64,000 nt of DNA from Aureococcus anophagefferens (Eukaryota > Sar > Pelagophyceae > Pelagomonadales > Pelagomonadaceae), in NCBI RefSeq assembly GCF_000186865.1, contig NW_008705566.1, positions 1,791,699-1,855,698 on the forward strand, read 5' to 3'. Position numbers and translations under genes: made by a program. Of the stretch, positions 31,127-40,116 are shown in pieces (position 1 is the stretch's first letter; the number at the start of each line of letters is the position of its first letter). The notes under the pieces are model-generated. The model was given only the letters and a program-made list of their open reading frames with translations. It was not told where the DNA came from and ran no database searches.

Positions 31127-32434
31127 CTAGAAGTTAAGGATGAGCGTGCGGTGGCCCGCGACCTTGCACGCGACGAGCGCGACGACGCAGACGCCGGCGA
31201 CGTAGGAGAGCGCGTTGGCCATGGCCGCGCCGAAGGGCAGGTAGGCGCCGGAGGCGGGCTTGCCGTCGTCGCCCGCCTTGTGGCGCCGGGGCAGGGCCGG
31301 CCGGCTGAGCTTGTCCTCGTTCTCCTTGATGATCGCGAGGAGGTCGTCGCTCGACGAGATGGACTTGAACCGCTGGCTGAAGTCGTCGGACGACATCGTG
31401 CGCGCGACGGCGTAGGCGCCGGGGAAGTCGAAGGGCCAGGGCGCCGCGGGCATGTTGATCGCGATGTCGAGGTAGATGGCCGCCGCGACGAGGACGACGA
31501 ACGCGCCGATGTACGTGTACTTCGTCACGGCGTCGCCGAGGAGGTAGGCGTCGATGATGAGGAGCACGGCGGCGGACACGGCCGACGCGTAGCGGGAGAT
31601 GATCGCGTCGCCGTACTTGTAGAGCGTCGAGATCGCGAGGCCGACGACCGAGTTCGAGAGCACGACCAAAATGGCGAAGCGGTTGTCCGCGTAGCCCGCG
31701 AAGAAGTCGTCCTGGTCGCTGAAGGCGAGCCGCAGGGCGTAGATCATGAAGTTGAAGACGACGCCGCCCGTGTAGAGGAAGATGTTGAGCACGGGCATGG
31801 GCACGTCGAGGCACTTGAGCGCCTTCGAGTTCCACACGCTGCACAGCCCCGTCAGGCACGTCGTCGTGGCCAGGAGCGCGTGCACGCTCGACGAGTCGCC
31901 GCCGTCGTCGCTCCCGTCGCTCATGCCGTCGGCCACGAGCACGAGCCCCGCGAACTGCACGAGCGTCGCCGCCCACTGGAGCTTGTTGATCTTCTCGCCG
32001 TAGAGGATCCAGAGGAGCATGGCGACGAGCGTCGGCGTCGTCGCCTTGAACAGGGCCAGCGTGCCCGCGTTCGTCATCGTCAGCACGACGAAGGTGATCT
32101 GGTTGTTCACGGCGTAGAGCAGCGCGAGGCCGATCGTCGCGTAGGGCAGCTCCTTCGGCACGTCGGGCAGCAGGGGCGTCGACTCGCGCGTCATGACCCA
32201 CATGGTGCCGGAGATGCACAGCTTGCCGAACTCGGCCATGGCGATGGCGCTCGCCGGGTTGTAGCCGTAGCCGTCGTCGCTCTGCGACGCCTCCTTGAAG
32301 AGCAGGATGAGGACCTGGATGACGACCATGCCGCAGAAGGCCAGCGTGACGACGCCCGTGGACTTGACATAGGTCCACCAGCTCCTCAGGCGCGTCCCGC
32401 AGTCGTCCGGCGGGTTCAGGAGCGACGACTCCAT
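31127..32434 (-). CDS. Nucleotide-sugar transporter (SLC35A-like)
   Basis: 435 residues with about ten membrane segments, from VVTLAFCGMVVIQVLILLF to a last one near the C terminus. Family features are the N-terminal FKEA motif, the conserved LLYAVNNQITFVVLTMTNAG and the LWILYGEKINKLQWAATLVQ region with LALFKATTPTLVAMLLWI, and the second half GLAISTLYKYGDAIISRYAS. This fits UDP-galactose/CMP-sialic acid transporters (PF04142) in the Golgi membrane. An unusual long acidic/Ser-rich loop and an extra terminal helix (VAGVCVVALVACKVAG) follow the core. It fits the window's other secretory glycan genes, but there is no operon logic. Confidence 0.85.
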   Translation of the reverse strand: MESSLLNPPDDCGTRLRSWWTYVKSTGVVTLAFCGMVVIQVLILLFKEASQSDDGYGYNPASAIAMAEFGKLCISGTMWVMTRESTPLLPDVPKELPYATIGLALLYAVNNQITFVVLTMTNAGTLALFKATTPTLVAMLLWILYGEKINKLQWAATLVQFAGLVLVADGMSDGSDDGGDSSSVHALLATTTCLTGLCSVWNSKALKCLDVPMPVLNIFLYTGGVVFNFMIYALRLAFSDQDDFFAGYADNRFAILVVLSNSVVGLAISTLYKYGDAIISRYASAVSAAVLLIIDAYLLGDAVTKYTYIGAFVVLVAAAIYLDIAINMPAAPWPFDFPGAYAVARTMSSDDFSQRFKSISSSDDLLAIIKENEDKLSRPALPRRHKAGDDGKPASGAYLPFGAAMANALSYVAGVCVVALVACKVAGHRTLILNF

Positions 32435-32785
32435 GGCAGCCCCAGATCGAAGAGACGTTCCCCTCAGGGGCTCTCGAATGGGGAATTTCGTCGATAGAGC
32501 AAACCTCAACTCCCATTCGTGGCCGGGGGTCGCCGAAACGGAAGGATAAGCTTCCCGCGGAGGCGGGCCCCGAGGTCCGCCAGCCGATCAGCCGAAGCCC
32601 GGCAGCACACCATAGAAACTAACATATCCCGCCGGCGGGATATGTCAAAACGACACAATGTTAATCCGGTTGCACACGCACACGGGGCGACGGGGTTGGG
32701 AGGATATCGGGGTACAACGGACAAAACAGAGTGGAGAGCGGCCCGCGGGCGCGCGCCTTCGCCGTCGGGGTGAGGCGCGGGCGGC
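32435..32785. other. Intergenic region upstream of the nucleotide-sugar transporter
   Basis: No gene is seen. It contains the perfect 24-bp palindrome listed separately; the rest is mixed composition with no ORF that resembles a protein. Confidence 0.5.
32622..32645. promoter_or_regulatory. Perfect 24-bp palindrome with E2F-like half sites
   Basis: Each half is ACATATCCCGCC, and the second half is its exact reverse complement. TCCCGCC/GGCGGGA resembles the E2F/DP core. It lies about 190 bp upstream of the nucleotide-sugar transporter ATG and 140 bp downstream of the LRR gene stop. It could be a transcription-factor site, a cruciform, or a terminator-like hairpin. Role is inferred only. Confidence 0.4.
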
Positions 32786-34327
32786 TCACGCGGTGTGGGC
32801 CTTGGCCTGGAGCGCCTTGGGCTCCCAGAGGAGGTCGACGCCGCGGTGGTCCGCGAGGTCGTAGAGGAGCTTGGCGCCGCCGAACTTGGCGGAGAAGCAC
32901 CGTCTCAGGCCGAGCTGCGAGAGCTCGAGGTGCTCGAGGAGGGCGACGGCGCCCTTGACGGTGATGGCGCCGGCGTCGTCGACGACGAGGCGCGAGAGCT
33001 TCGCGCAGCCCGCCGCGAGCGCGCAGAGCCCCGCGTCCGTGAGCGTGTCCGTCGGCGCGTCGGCGCCGCCGACGCGCGACACGTGGTCCGCGAGGTAGAG
33101 GATGCGCAGCGACGCGGCGCTCGCCGACGCGGCGATGACGTGTGCGACGGCGTCGGCGGACTGGCTCCGGCCGTCGACGTGGATGGATAGGGCGAGGAGC
33201 CGGGGCCCGTCGAGCGCCGCGCGCAGCGACGCGGGAAGGTCGTCGCACGCGTACGAGTGCATGACGTTGAGGCAGGCGAGGGCCGACCCCTCGAAGTTGG
33301 CGACCCAGCGCAGGGCGCTGTCATCGACGCCGTCGCCGAGGCGCAGCGTGCGCACGGACGACGTCGCCATGGACGCGCCCGCCACCCACGCGGCGAGCGA
33401 GTCGTCGCCGTCGTCCGCGTCCAGGACGCGCGCGACGACGGCGCCCGGGTCCTCGGGCCCGCCGCCCCGCTGCTCGAGGGCCCGCGCGTGGAGCTTGCGC
33501 CAGGGGCAGGCGTGGTGCATCTCGAGCGTTTCCAATAAAGGGCACGCGGCGACGAGCTCCGACAGCACGTCCGCCGTCAGGCCCGCGACGCGGTAGAGGC
33601 AGAGCGTCCGCAGGTTCAGCGGCGCGGCGAGGGCGGCGCAGGGCGTGGGCGTCCCCGGGCCGAAGTGGGTCCGCGTGACCTCGAGGCGCTCGAGCTTGGG
33701 CAGCAGCGGCAGCGCGGCCCAGAGCGCCGCCGTGTCCTCCGGCGCGAGGGGGTCCTCGACGGCGCCGCCGGCCATGTCGACGCTGAGGGGGTTGGCGTCC
33801 GCCGCCTCCGCCTTAACGGCGCCGTCGACCGTGAGCCAGGTCGTCGCCGCGCCGTGGCGCTCGCAGACGGCCGGGAGCCGGGCCCGCGCCGGCGCGAGCA
33901 GCCGCCCGAAGAACGCCGGGCTCGCGACGACGGACCGGCGCCAGGTACCGCAGACGGCCATGAGCGTGCGGCCCGTGCGGTGGCCCGCCCGCGTCGCGGC
34001 GGCCCACGCGGGCCCGCTGCCCGCGGCGTCGTCGCTCGCGGGAGCGGCGAGCCAGCCGTGGACCTCGCGGCAGAGGCTGTCGAGGAGGAGCACGCGATGG
34101 GCCGCGCTCTCGCTCCGCCGGCAGTTCGACTTGACGCGCAGGTTCGACGTCGCGTCGCAGAGCGCGCGCAGTTGCCTACGAGATGGAGGCGATGATCCAT
34201 GTGTTGCCAAAAGAAGGTGGGGACGCAGCCCGACGCGCCCATTGGAGTTGCTGCGCTTGAACTCGGGCGCGAGCTCGCGCAGGTCGCCGGTGATCAGGGA
34301 CAGGAACACCCGGTCCGAGAGCTCCAT
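32786..34327 (-). CDS. F-box-like leucine-rich repeat protein
   Basis: 513 residues. LRR-like repeats run from about residue 215: LPKLERLEVTRTHFGPGTPT, NLRTLCLYRVAGLTADVLSE, CPLLETLEMHHACPW, SVRTLRLGDGVDDSALRWVA, SLRILYLADHVSRVG, AGCAKLSRLVVDDAGAITVK. This is the AMN1/F-box LRR spacing. An F-box-like motif (LMAVCGTWRRSVVASPAFFG) precedes them at about 125. The unspliced frame is open throughout, but 34176-34238 could be a 63-bp GC-AG intron beginning GCGCGTCGG, exactly as UBC intron 1 does; splicing would drop 21 residues. It is probably a substrate-recognition or scaffold protein. Confidence 0.6.
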   Translation of the reverse strand: MELSDRVFLSLITGDLRELAPEFKRSNSNGRVGLRPHLLLATHGSSPPSRRQLRALCDATSNLRVKSNCRRSESAAHRVLLLDSLCREVHGWLAAPASDDAAGSGPAWAAATRAGHRTGRTLMAVCGTWRRSVVASPAFFGRLLAPARARLPAVCERHGAATTWLTVDGAVKAEAADANPLSVDMAGGAVEDPLAPEDTAALWAALPLLPKLERLEVTRTHFGPGTPTPCAALAAPLNLRTLCLYRVAGLTADVLSELVAACPLLETLEMHHACPWRKLHARALEQRGGGPEDPGAVVARVLDADDGDDSLAAWVAGASMATSSVRTLRLGDGVDDSALRWVANFEGSALACLNVMHSYACDDLPASLRAALDGPRLLALSIHVDGRSQSADAVAHVIAASASAASLRILYLADHVSRVGGADAPTDTLTDAGLCALAAGCAKLSRLVVDDAGAITVKGAVALLEHLELSQLGLRRCFSAKFGGAKLLYDLADHRGVDLLWEPKALQAKAHTA

Positions 34328-34476
34328 GTCGCCGGCCAGAAGCCCACGATGTCACTTTTAAAGGCTTGAGAGAGTTGTGTGATGTAATGGGCGCGGTCCG
34401 AAACTTTGTGGCGCCGTCAGGGATATATATGCGCGGCAACATCACATTCAACATCGCCTGCGGCAAAACAAGAGCT

Positions 34477-35586
34477 ATGAAGCGCCTCGGCGTCACGGCC
34501 CTCGCGGGAATCGCCCGCGGGTCCTGGGTCGGGCCGAGCGACTGCGTGCGCGACGCCAACGGCTGCTGCGCGTCGGCGGGGTTCTTCTACTGCGGGTCGT
34601 CGGGGCGGTGCACGCACGACTGGGACCAGTGCGAGGACGGCCTCGGCGACGCGCCGTCGTCCTGCGCCCTCGACTACGAGGTCGGCGGCTTGAGCGCGTC
34701 CTTCGACCTGAGCGCGCTGCGCATCCGCACGGGCAGCGTCGACTACGAGGCCAACGGGTCCAGCGCCGCAAAGATAATCTTCAACGTCTGCGCGAACGCC
34801 GCGACGCCGCGCGCGTGCGTGAACACGACGGGCGCCGACGGCGCCGCGTCGACGTCGCCGGCGGCGGCCTTCGCCGTCTTCGACGACGACGTCGACGGCG
34901 CTCACGAGCGCTGCGCGCGGCTCAGCGGGTCCGCGTCGCGCGACGACACGTTCGCGGCGTCGCCGCTCGACGCGGCGCGGCCGACGCGCGGCGTCGCGCT
35001 CGACTACGCCGGCGGCGACGTCTGCGGGGCGACGGGCGCGCCGGCGGCGTTCCGGCTCGACGTCCTCTGCGACGAGGCGGCGACGAGCCCGTCCCCCGCG
35101 GCCTACGCGACGACGCGCGAGGCGTGCGCGTTCTCCGTGGCCCTGCGGTCCGTCCACGGCTGCCCGCTGGCCTGCGCGCGGGCGGCCTCCGGCGCCGTCT
35201 GCGGCGGCCACGGCGACTGCGTCTGGGACGCCGCCTGGGGCGCGCGCTGCGACTGCGACCGCGGCTTCTCGGGGCCCGCGTGCGACGGCGGCGCGGCGCC
35301 CGCCGCGGCGCCGGACCCGGCCGGCGCCGGGGCCTCGAGCCTCTGGAAGTGGCAGACGGCCATCGTCGTCCTCGTCGCCGGGGCCGTCGCCGCGACCGTC
35401 GGCGTCCGCTGCGACGCGCTCCGCCGGGCGCGCCGCTCCGCGGTCCGCTGCGGCTCCGACACGCGGTACCGCACCGTCGACGTCACGGACGACGACGACG
35501 CCGGCGTCGAGATGGACAACTGCGGGCGCTACCGGTCGCCCCTCGACCCCTGGCCCGACGACGACGAGGAGGTCAAGGCGGCGTAA
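34477..35586 (+). CDS. Type I membrane protein with MRH-like and EGF-like domains
   Basis: 369 residues from ATG 34477, where a short signal peptide (RLGVTALAGIARGSW) begins; an earlier ATG at 34387 is less likely. After a Cys-rich start comes an MRH-like part (CALDYEVGGLSASFDLSALR, RTGSVDYEANGSSAAKIIFN) resembling mannose-6-phosphate receptor/ATG27/OS-9 folds. An EGF-like module follows (CGGHGDCVWDAAWGARCDCD, RGFSGPACDG), then a membrane helix (WQTAIVVLVAGAVAATVGV) and an acidic tail with Tyr residues that could act in sorting. A lectin or trafficking-receptor role is inferred. Its stop codon abuts the target duplication of a transposon. Confidence 0.55.
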   Translation: MKRLGVTALAGIARGSWVGPSDCVRDANGCCASAGFFYCGSSGRCTHDWDQCEDGLGDAPSSCALDYEVGGLSASFDLSALRIRTGSVDYEANGSSAAKIIFNVCANAATPRACVNTTGADGAASTSPAAAFAVFDDDVDGAHERCARLSGSASRDDTFAASPLDAARPTRGVALDYAGGDVCGATGAPAAFRLDVLCDEAATSPSPAAYATTREACAFSVALRSVHGCPLACARAASGAVCGGHGDCVWDAAWGARCDCDRGFSGPACDGGAAPAAAPDPAGAGASSLWKWQTAIVVLVAGAVAATVGVRCDALRRARRSAVRCGSDTRYRTVDVTDDDDAGVEMDNCGRYRSPLDPWPDDDEEVKAA

Positions 35587-35592
35587 TTTAGA

Positions 35593-35963
35593 CAGTGAAG
35601 CGATCAAAACTCAGATTCTGATAGCCTGGATTTAAAAGTCAACATTTTTGTTGAACTTCAGCACTTTTGTTGAAGTTAAATATTGCGATTTCTTGACCCG
35701 AACCAGCGACCGCGCGCAAAAAGTCTTCGCAAACGTGCAATCAACGCGTGAGTATCATCAAGCTTGCTTTGATACGAGCATAACCCAATTTTGGCCGTGA
35801 TTTCAGCCCGCGGACCTCCGCGACACCGCGCCCGCGCGCGCGGTCGACGCACAGCCTCTATGGAGGACTAATGACTCTGGCTCCGCCGGCCGGAATTCGA
35901 TGATTGATCTTTATTAATTAATTTCCTATGGGCGTGTCTAGATGTACGTTGATCGCTTCACTG
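35593..35963. mobile_element. Intergenic DNA transposon copy (371 bp) with exact 8-bp TSD
   Basis: Perfect 15-bp inverted ends, CAGTGAAGCGATCAA at 35593-35607 and TTGATCGCTTCACTG at 35949-35963, are flanked by an exact 8-bp duplication AATTTAGA (35585-35592 and 35964-35971). There is no coding capacity; the inside is AT-rich and has its own repeat TTTTGTTGAA. Structure (C-[A/T]-G ends, 8-bp TSD) is like that of the intronic introners. The left target copy starts on the second base of the upstream gene's TAA. The right end covers the first possible ATG of the helicase gene. Confidence 0.88.
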
Positions 35964-36011
35964 AATTTAGACCTGAGGTTGAGCTTCAAGCAGCCAGCGT
36001 TGAGGGAGCGC

Positions 36012-38993
36012 ATGGAGCGCTCGGAGAGCGTTTCGACAGCAGCGCTCGCGTCGGCCAACGCCGGCGCGGACAGCGTTGCGGTCGAGATGCACGCTCCTTC
36101 AGCCGACGCCGGCGCGGCGACGCACGCCGCGGCGGCCTACGCGGCGGCCCTGCAGCGCGGCCGGCGCTGGCGGGAGCGCGACTGGCCGCGCCTCGAAGCG
36201 CGCCCCGCGGCGACCACCACCGCCACCGCCGCCGTCTCCGAGGCGGCCTGGGGCCTCATCGCACACCACGTCGCGGCGCCGGCGCTCTGCGCGCTCGGCG
36301 CGGCGTGCCGCCGGACCTACGTCGCGACGCGCGGCGTCGTGCCGGGCTTGCGTCCTTCACTGTCGCTCTTCGCGCACCAGCGGAACGGCCTGTGCTACAT
36401 GCTGCGCAAGGAGCGCGGCGGCCGCCTCGGCCGCGGCGGCCTGCTCTGCGACGAGCCCGGCATGGGCAAGACGCTCACGCTCCTCGCCGCGCTCCTGCGC
36501 ACCGCGCGGCTCCGCGCGCGGCCCGGGGCCGCGGAGGCACGGGGCCGGCGCCGGTCGGCGTGCCGCGCGGCGGGCGAGGTCGCGTGCGTCGACGGCGGCG
36601 GCACGCTCATCGTATCGCCGGTGGCGGTGTTGGACCACTGGAAGGCCGAGATCCTGCGCCACGTCGCGGGGCCCGCGTCCGGCGTCGGCGCGGTCCTGGA
36701 CCACCCCGTGCTCGGCCGCGTCGCCTTCGACACGCCCCTCGAGTCGACGGGCCGGCTCGCGGCGAGCCTGCCTTGGTGGCGGCCCGGATTCGCGCCCGAC
36801 GTCCTCCTCACGTCGGAGCAGCGGCTCTCGAGCGAGTTCCGGGCCGTCCGCGACTCGCGGTTCTCGAAGCGGACGTCGGACGGCGTCTACGCGTCGCCGC
36901 TCCTCGCGACGGCCTGGCTCCGCTGCGTCGTCGACGAGGGGCAGCACGCGGGCAGCGGCGCCGCGACGAACCTGCACCTGATGCTGGCGAAACTCCGCAT
37001 CGAGCGGCGGTGGATCATGACGGGCACGCCGACGACGGCGGCGTCGGGCGAGCTCGCGCTCCGCCAGCACGGCCGGCTCCTGCGCGCCGCCGGCGAGGGC
37101 CCCTGGGCGTCCCGGCCGACGGACGCGGACTGGCGGCGCGCCGTCGTCGACCCGCTCGTCCGCGGGCCCGACGCGGCCGCCGCGGCGGCGCTCGCGGCCA
37201 CGTGCGCGTCCGCGATGGTCCGCCACGCGACGGCGGACCTGCGGCTCCCCGCGCCCCTGCGGACGACGACGCGGCTGGACGCGTCGGACGCCGAGGCGCG
37301 GTCGCTGAACGCCTACGTGTCCTTCGTCAAGGCGAACCTGCTGCTGACGTCGATGCACGTCGACGACCGGGAGAACATGAGCGACGGCGACGCCGTGTCG
37401 CTGCTCCACGCGGGCAACCGCAAGCAGGCGCGCGAGGCCCTCGAGAATATCTTGCTGTGCTGCGCGGGCGGCGGCGAGATGGTCAAGCAGCCCCACGCGG
37501 GCGTCCTCGAGGAGCTCCGGCGGCTCCTGCGCAAGGTCCCGGGCGCGGACGCGGCCAAGGTCGACGACGCCTGCGCCTTCTTCGCGACGGCGCGCAGCGA
37601 ACGGGCCTGCGCGGTCTGCGGGATTCGCTTATCCTACCTGCTGGTCGCGCCGTGCTGTTGTGTTTTGTGCCCGGAGTGCGTGGGCGCGCGCGACGTCGGC
37701 TGCGGCGCGTGCGGCGAACCGTTCCCGGCCGTGGACTACTTCGAGTCCGACGACGCGGACAAGCACGAGGTCGAGGTGTCGTGGTCGCCCGCGGAGCGAA
37801 AATACGTGGCGACGTGCCACCACTGGCACGGCTGGCTCAAGGGCGGCGAGAACGTGCGCTGCACGAAGCGGCACGAGCGATGGACGCGGCAGACGCGAAG
37901 CCCCCAGGAGTTCTTCGCCTGGCTGCAGCCGGGCGTCGAGCTCAAGTGGCACGACGCGCTCCTCGAGGGCGCGTCCGCGGACCGCGCGGCGGCCTACTAC
38001 CGCCGCAAGCGGAGCCGCGGCGCGGCGGCCGTCGTCGCCGCCGACGCGCGCGAGGACGACGCCGCCGCCGTCGACTCGCTCGCGGCCCACTCCAAGGCGT
38101 CGCACGTCGCGCGCGTGCTCGAGGCGGCGGCGGCGGCGCGGCGGGCGCGCCGCGGCGGCGACGATTCGCGGCCCGTGCGCGCGATCCTCTTCGCCGAGAG
38201 CCGCCAGATCCTCGACCTCGTCGGCCACTCGCTCGTCCATCGCTTCGGCCCGGACGCCGTCTGCCAGCACTGGGGCAAGTACCGGTCCGACGAGCTCCGC
38301 AAGTTCGCCGACGGCGAGATCTCGTGCTGGACCTGCCCGGCCTGCGGCTTCTCCAACGAGGACCGCGGCCGCCAGTGCTCGCGCCGGAAGCTGTCGCTCG
38401 AGGACGACGCCGGGGGCCTGCGCGACGTCTGGGAGGAGCAGGTCCGGGGCCACTTCCTGGGCCGGGTCTACGCCCCCGGCGAGGCCGTCGCGGTGCACGG
38501 CGAGACGTTCGTCGTCGCGAACGTCGGCCGCTGCGGCCGCGCGCGCAAGCGCGGCGCGAAGGACGCGGTGCGCCGCCTGCCCGAGGGCGACGTCCGCGTG
38601 CTGCTGCTCCACCACGACGGCCGCCACGGGCTGAACCTGCCCTTCGCGACGCACATCTTCCTGCTGTCGACGTTGTGGGACCCGGCCTACGAGCTCCAGG
38701 TCGTGTCGCGGGCCCGGCGCATCGGCGCGACGGGGCCGGTCCGCGTCGACCAGCTCCTCATCCGCGGCACGGCCGAGGACGCGCTCCACGAGCTCGCGCG
38801 GCGCCGGGGCGCCGCCATCGACGACGCGGGCGTCGCGGACATCCTACGCGGGCTCCGCCTGCTTCGGACACCGCCCCGCGTCTCCGACGCGTCGCCGCTT
38901 CGACCGACGCACGCGCTCCTCGGGCCCGCGCGCGTCTCCGACGCCTCTCTCCCTCGACCGACGCACGGCCGCCGCGTGAGCTTCAACGTCTAG
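36012..38993 (+). CDS. F-box/SNF2-family helicase-like ATPase with RING and RanBP2 zinc fingers
   Basis: 993 residues from ATG 36012. The in-frame ATG at 35928 lies inside a transposon and was rejected. An F-box-like helix region (AWGLIAHHVAAPALCALGAA) precedes the SNF2 ATPase: FAHQRNGLCYMLRKERG, Walker A DEPGMGKTLTLLAALL, TLIVSPVAVLDHWKAEI, VVDEGQHAGSG (DEAH box read as DEGQ) and RRWIMTGTPT. A RING-like CAVCGIRLSYLLVAPCCCVLC and a RanBP2-type finger (WTCPACGFSNEDRGRQC) are inserted. The helicase C part ends in HHDGRHGLNLPFATHIFLL and SRARRIGATGPVRVDQLLI. The layout resembles plant F-box/SNF2 proteins. It is nuclear, perhaps coupling chromatin or repair to ubiquitination. The tail carries two RVSDAS repeats. 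Confidence 0.78.
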   Translation: MERSESVSTAALASANAGADSVAVEMHAPSADAGAATHAAAAYAAALQRGRRWRERDWPRLEARPAATTTATAAVSEAAWGLIAHHVAAPALCALGAACRRTYVATRGVVPGLRPSLSLFAHQRNGLCYMLRKERGGRLGRGGLLCDEPGMGKTLTLLAALLRTARLRARPGAAEARGRRRSACRAAGEVACVDGGGTLIVSPVAVLDHWKAEILRHVAGPASGVGAVLDHPVLGRVAFDTPLESTGRLAASLPWWRPGFAPDVLLTSEQRLSSEFRAVRDSRFSKRTSDGVYASPLLATAWLRCVVDEGQHAGSGAATNLHLMLAKLRIERRWIMTGTPTTAASGELALRQHGRLLRAAGEGPWASRPTDADWRRAVVDPLVRGPDAAAAAALAATCASAMVRHATADLRLPAPLRTTTRLDASDAEARSLNAYVSFVKANLLLTSMHVDDRENMSDGDAVSLLHAGNRKQAREALENILLCCAGGGEMVKQPHAGVLEELRRLLRKVPGADAAKVDDACAFFATARSERACAVCGIRLSYLLVAPCCCVLCPECVGARDVGCGACGEPFPAVDYFESDDADKHEVEVSWSPAERKYVATCHHWHGWLKGGENVRCTKRHERWTRQTRSPQEFFAWLQPGVELKWHDALLEGASADRAAAYYRRKRSRGAAAVVAADAREDDAAAVDSLAAHSKASHVARVLEAAAAARRARRGGDDSRPVRAILFAESRQILDLVGHSLVHRFGPDAVCQHWGKYRSDELRKFADGEISCWTCPACGFSNEDRGRQCSRRKLSLEDDAGGLRDVWEEQVRGHFLGRVYAPGEAVAVHGETFVVANVGRCGRARKRGAKDAVRRLPEGDVRVLLLHHDGRHGLNLPFATHIFLLSTLWDPAYELQVVSRARRIGATGPVRVDQLLIRGTAEDALHELARRRGAAIDDAGVADILRGLRLLRTPPRVSDASPLRPTHALLGPARVSDASLPRPTHGRRVSFNV

Positions 38994-39005
38994 TACACAG
39001 CGAAG

Positions 39006-40025
39006 TTACGCCTTCTCGAGGCCGACGAGCTTCTTGAGGCCCGTGACGTCGTCGATGGTCTTCTTGAGCCTCGCGATCTCGCGCGACTGGGCCTCGATCT
39101 GCGCGTCCTTGCCGAGGCCCAGCAGCCAGGACAACGCGACGCCGGCGACGAAGCCGGAGACGACGGGCGCCTCCCTCGTCGCGAGCTCGAACGCGCCCGC
39201 GACCGTCGCGCCCGCGGAGTCGAGCCGCTTCGCGTCGCCGTCGACGACGGACGCGAGGACGTCGACGGTGGCGTCGCCGACGGCCTTGGCGACCTTGCCC
39301 GACGCGCTGTCGAGGCCTAGGGTCTTGGAGACGTCGCCCGCGACCTTGCCGACGTTCTTCGCGTCCTCGGCGAGCTCGCCGGACTGGGCGCGCTTCTTGA
39401 CGTCGTCGAGCGCCGCGTTCGCCGACGACAGCGCGGCGGCGCTCAGCTCCGCCGCCGTCTTGCCCGACGTCGCGCTCAGCTCCTTGACGCCGGGGAGCTT
39501 CGACCACTCGTCGATGGCCTTGCCGAGGTCGCCGCCGTCGGTCGCCGCGACGGCGGCGATGCGCGCCGGCAGCGACAGCACGTCGGCCGTGTTCGCCGCG
39601 GACTGCTGCACGCTGCCGTCCTTGATGCCCTTGGCCAGCGCCCAGGCCGCCTCGCCCGCGGCGGCGCCCGCGTCGGCCGTGACCTTCGCCGCCGTCTCGC
39701 CCGCCTCCTTGAGCGCCTTCTGCGTCGCCGGGTCCTCGAGGAACTTCGAGGTGACCTCCGCGCCCGCGGCGGCCGCGGCGGCGGTCTCCGACACCGCCTT
39801 CTCGAGGGCCTTGGCGATCTCCTCCTTCTGCGCTGCCGTCGTCTCCGCGGCCGACGCGGTCTCGACGACGGCGAAGGCCGCGAGGCCGCCGGCGCCGGCG
39901 AGGAGGTTGCGGCGCGATGACTGCGGCTGCTGCAACGGACGCGACGTCTGCGAAATCTGCAGCGGGCTCAACGCGGCCGCCGTCGCCGCGAACAAAGCTA
40001 GGTTGTAGCAAATCCTGGAAGCCAT
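39006..40025 (-). CDS. Predicted thylakoid-lumen protein of unknown function (Tat-type presequence)
   Basis: 339 residues. The N terminus is a signal peptide (LALFAATAAALSPLQIS), then a transit part, then SSRRNLLAGAGGLAAFAVVE ending TASA-AE, a twin-arginine lumen signal. The mature part is Ala-rich and helical, with little complexity (KALEKAVSETAAAAAAGAEV; TAAELSAAALSSANAALDDV), a hydrophobic patch near the end (VVSGFVAGVALSWLLGLG) and a coiled coil (IEAQSREIARLKKTIDDVTG). I do not recognise a family. It could be an apolipoprotein-like or membrane-associated plastid protein. Confidence 0.65.
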   Translation of the reverse strand: MASRICYNLALFAATAAALSPLQISQTSRPLQQPQSSRRNLLAGAGGLAAFAVVETASAAETTAAQKEEIAKALEKAVSETAAAAAAGAEVTSKFLEDPATQKALKEAGETAAKVTADAGAAAGEAAWALAKGIKDGSVQQSAANTADVLSLPARIAAVAATDGGDLGKAIDEWSKLPGVKELSATSGKTAAELSAAALSSANAALDDVKKRAQSGELAEDAKNVGKVAGDVSKTLGLDSASGKVAKAVGDATVDVLASVVDGDAKRLDSAGATVAGAFELATREAPVVSGFVAGVALSWLLGLGKDAQIEAQSREIARLKKTIDDVTGLKKLVGLEKA

Positions 40026-40116
40026 TGCTCCGGCTCGACTCGTGCTCGGCGCGGCACCGTCACCCATGTTGACGCTCGCGCGGCGCCGCGCGACGACCGC
40101 ACGATTACGCCCGCGC

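Noticed and set aside
34176..34251. A 76-bp introner with target pair GCAACTCC/GCAACTGC in the LRR gene
   Set aside because: Its removal breaks the reading frame and no inverted ends are convincing. A 63-bp in-frame GC-AG intron in the same place is more plausible, but unspliced reading is also open.
35928..36011. ATG 35928 as start of the SNF2 gene
   Set aside because: It lies inside a recent transposon insertion; ATG 36012 is the first start outside it.
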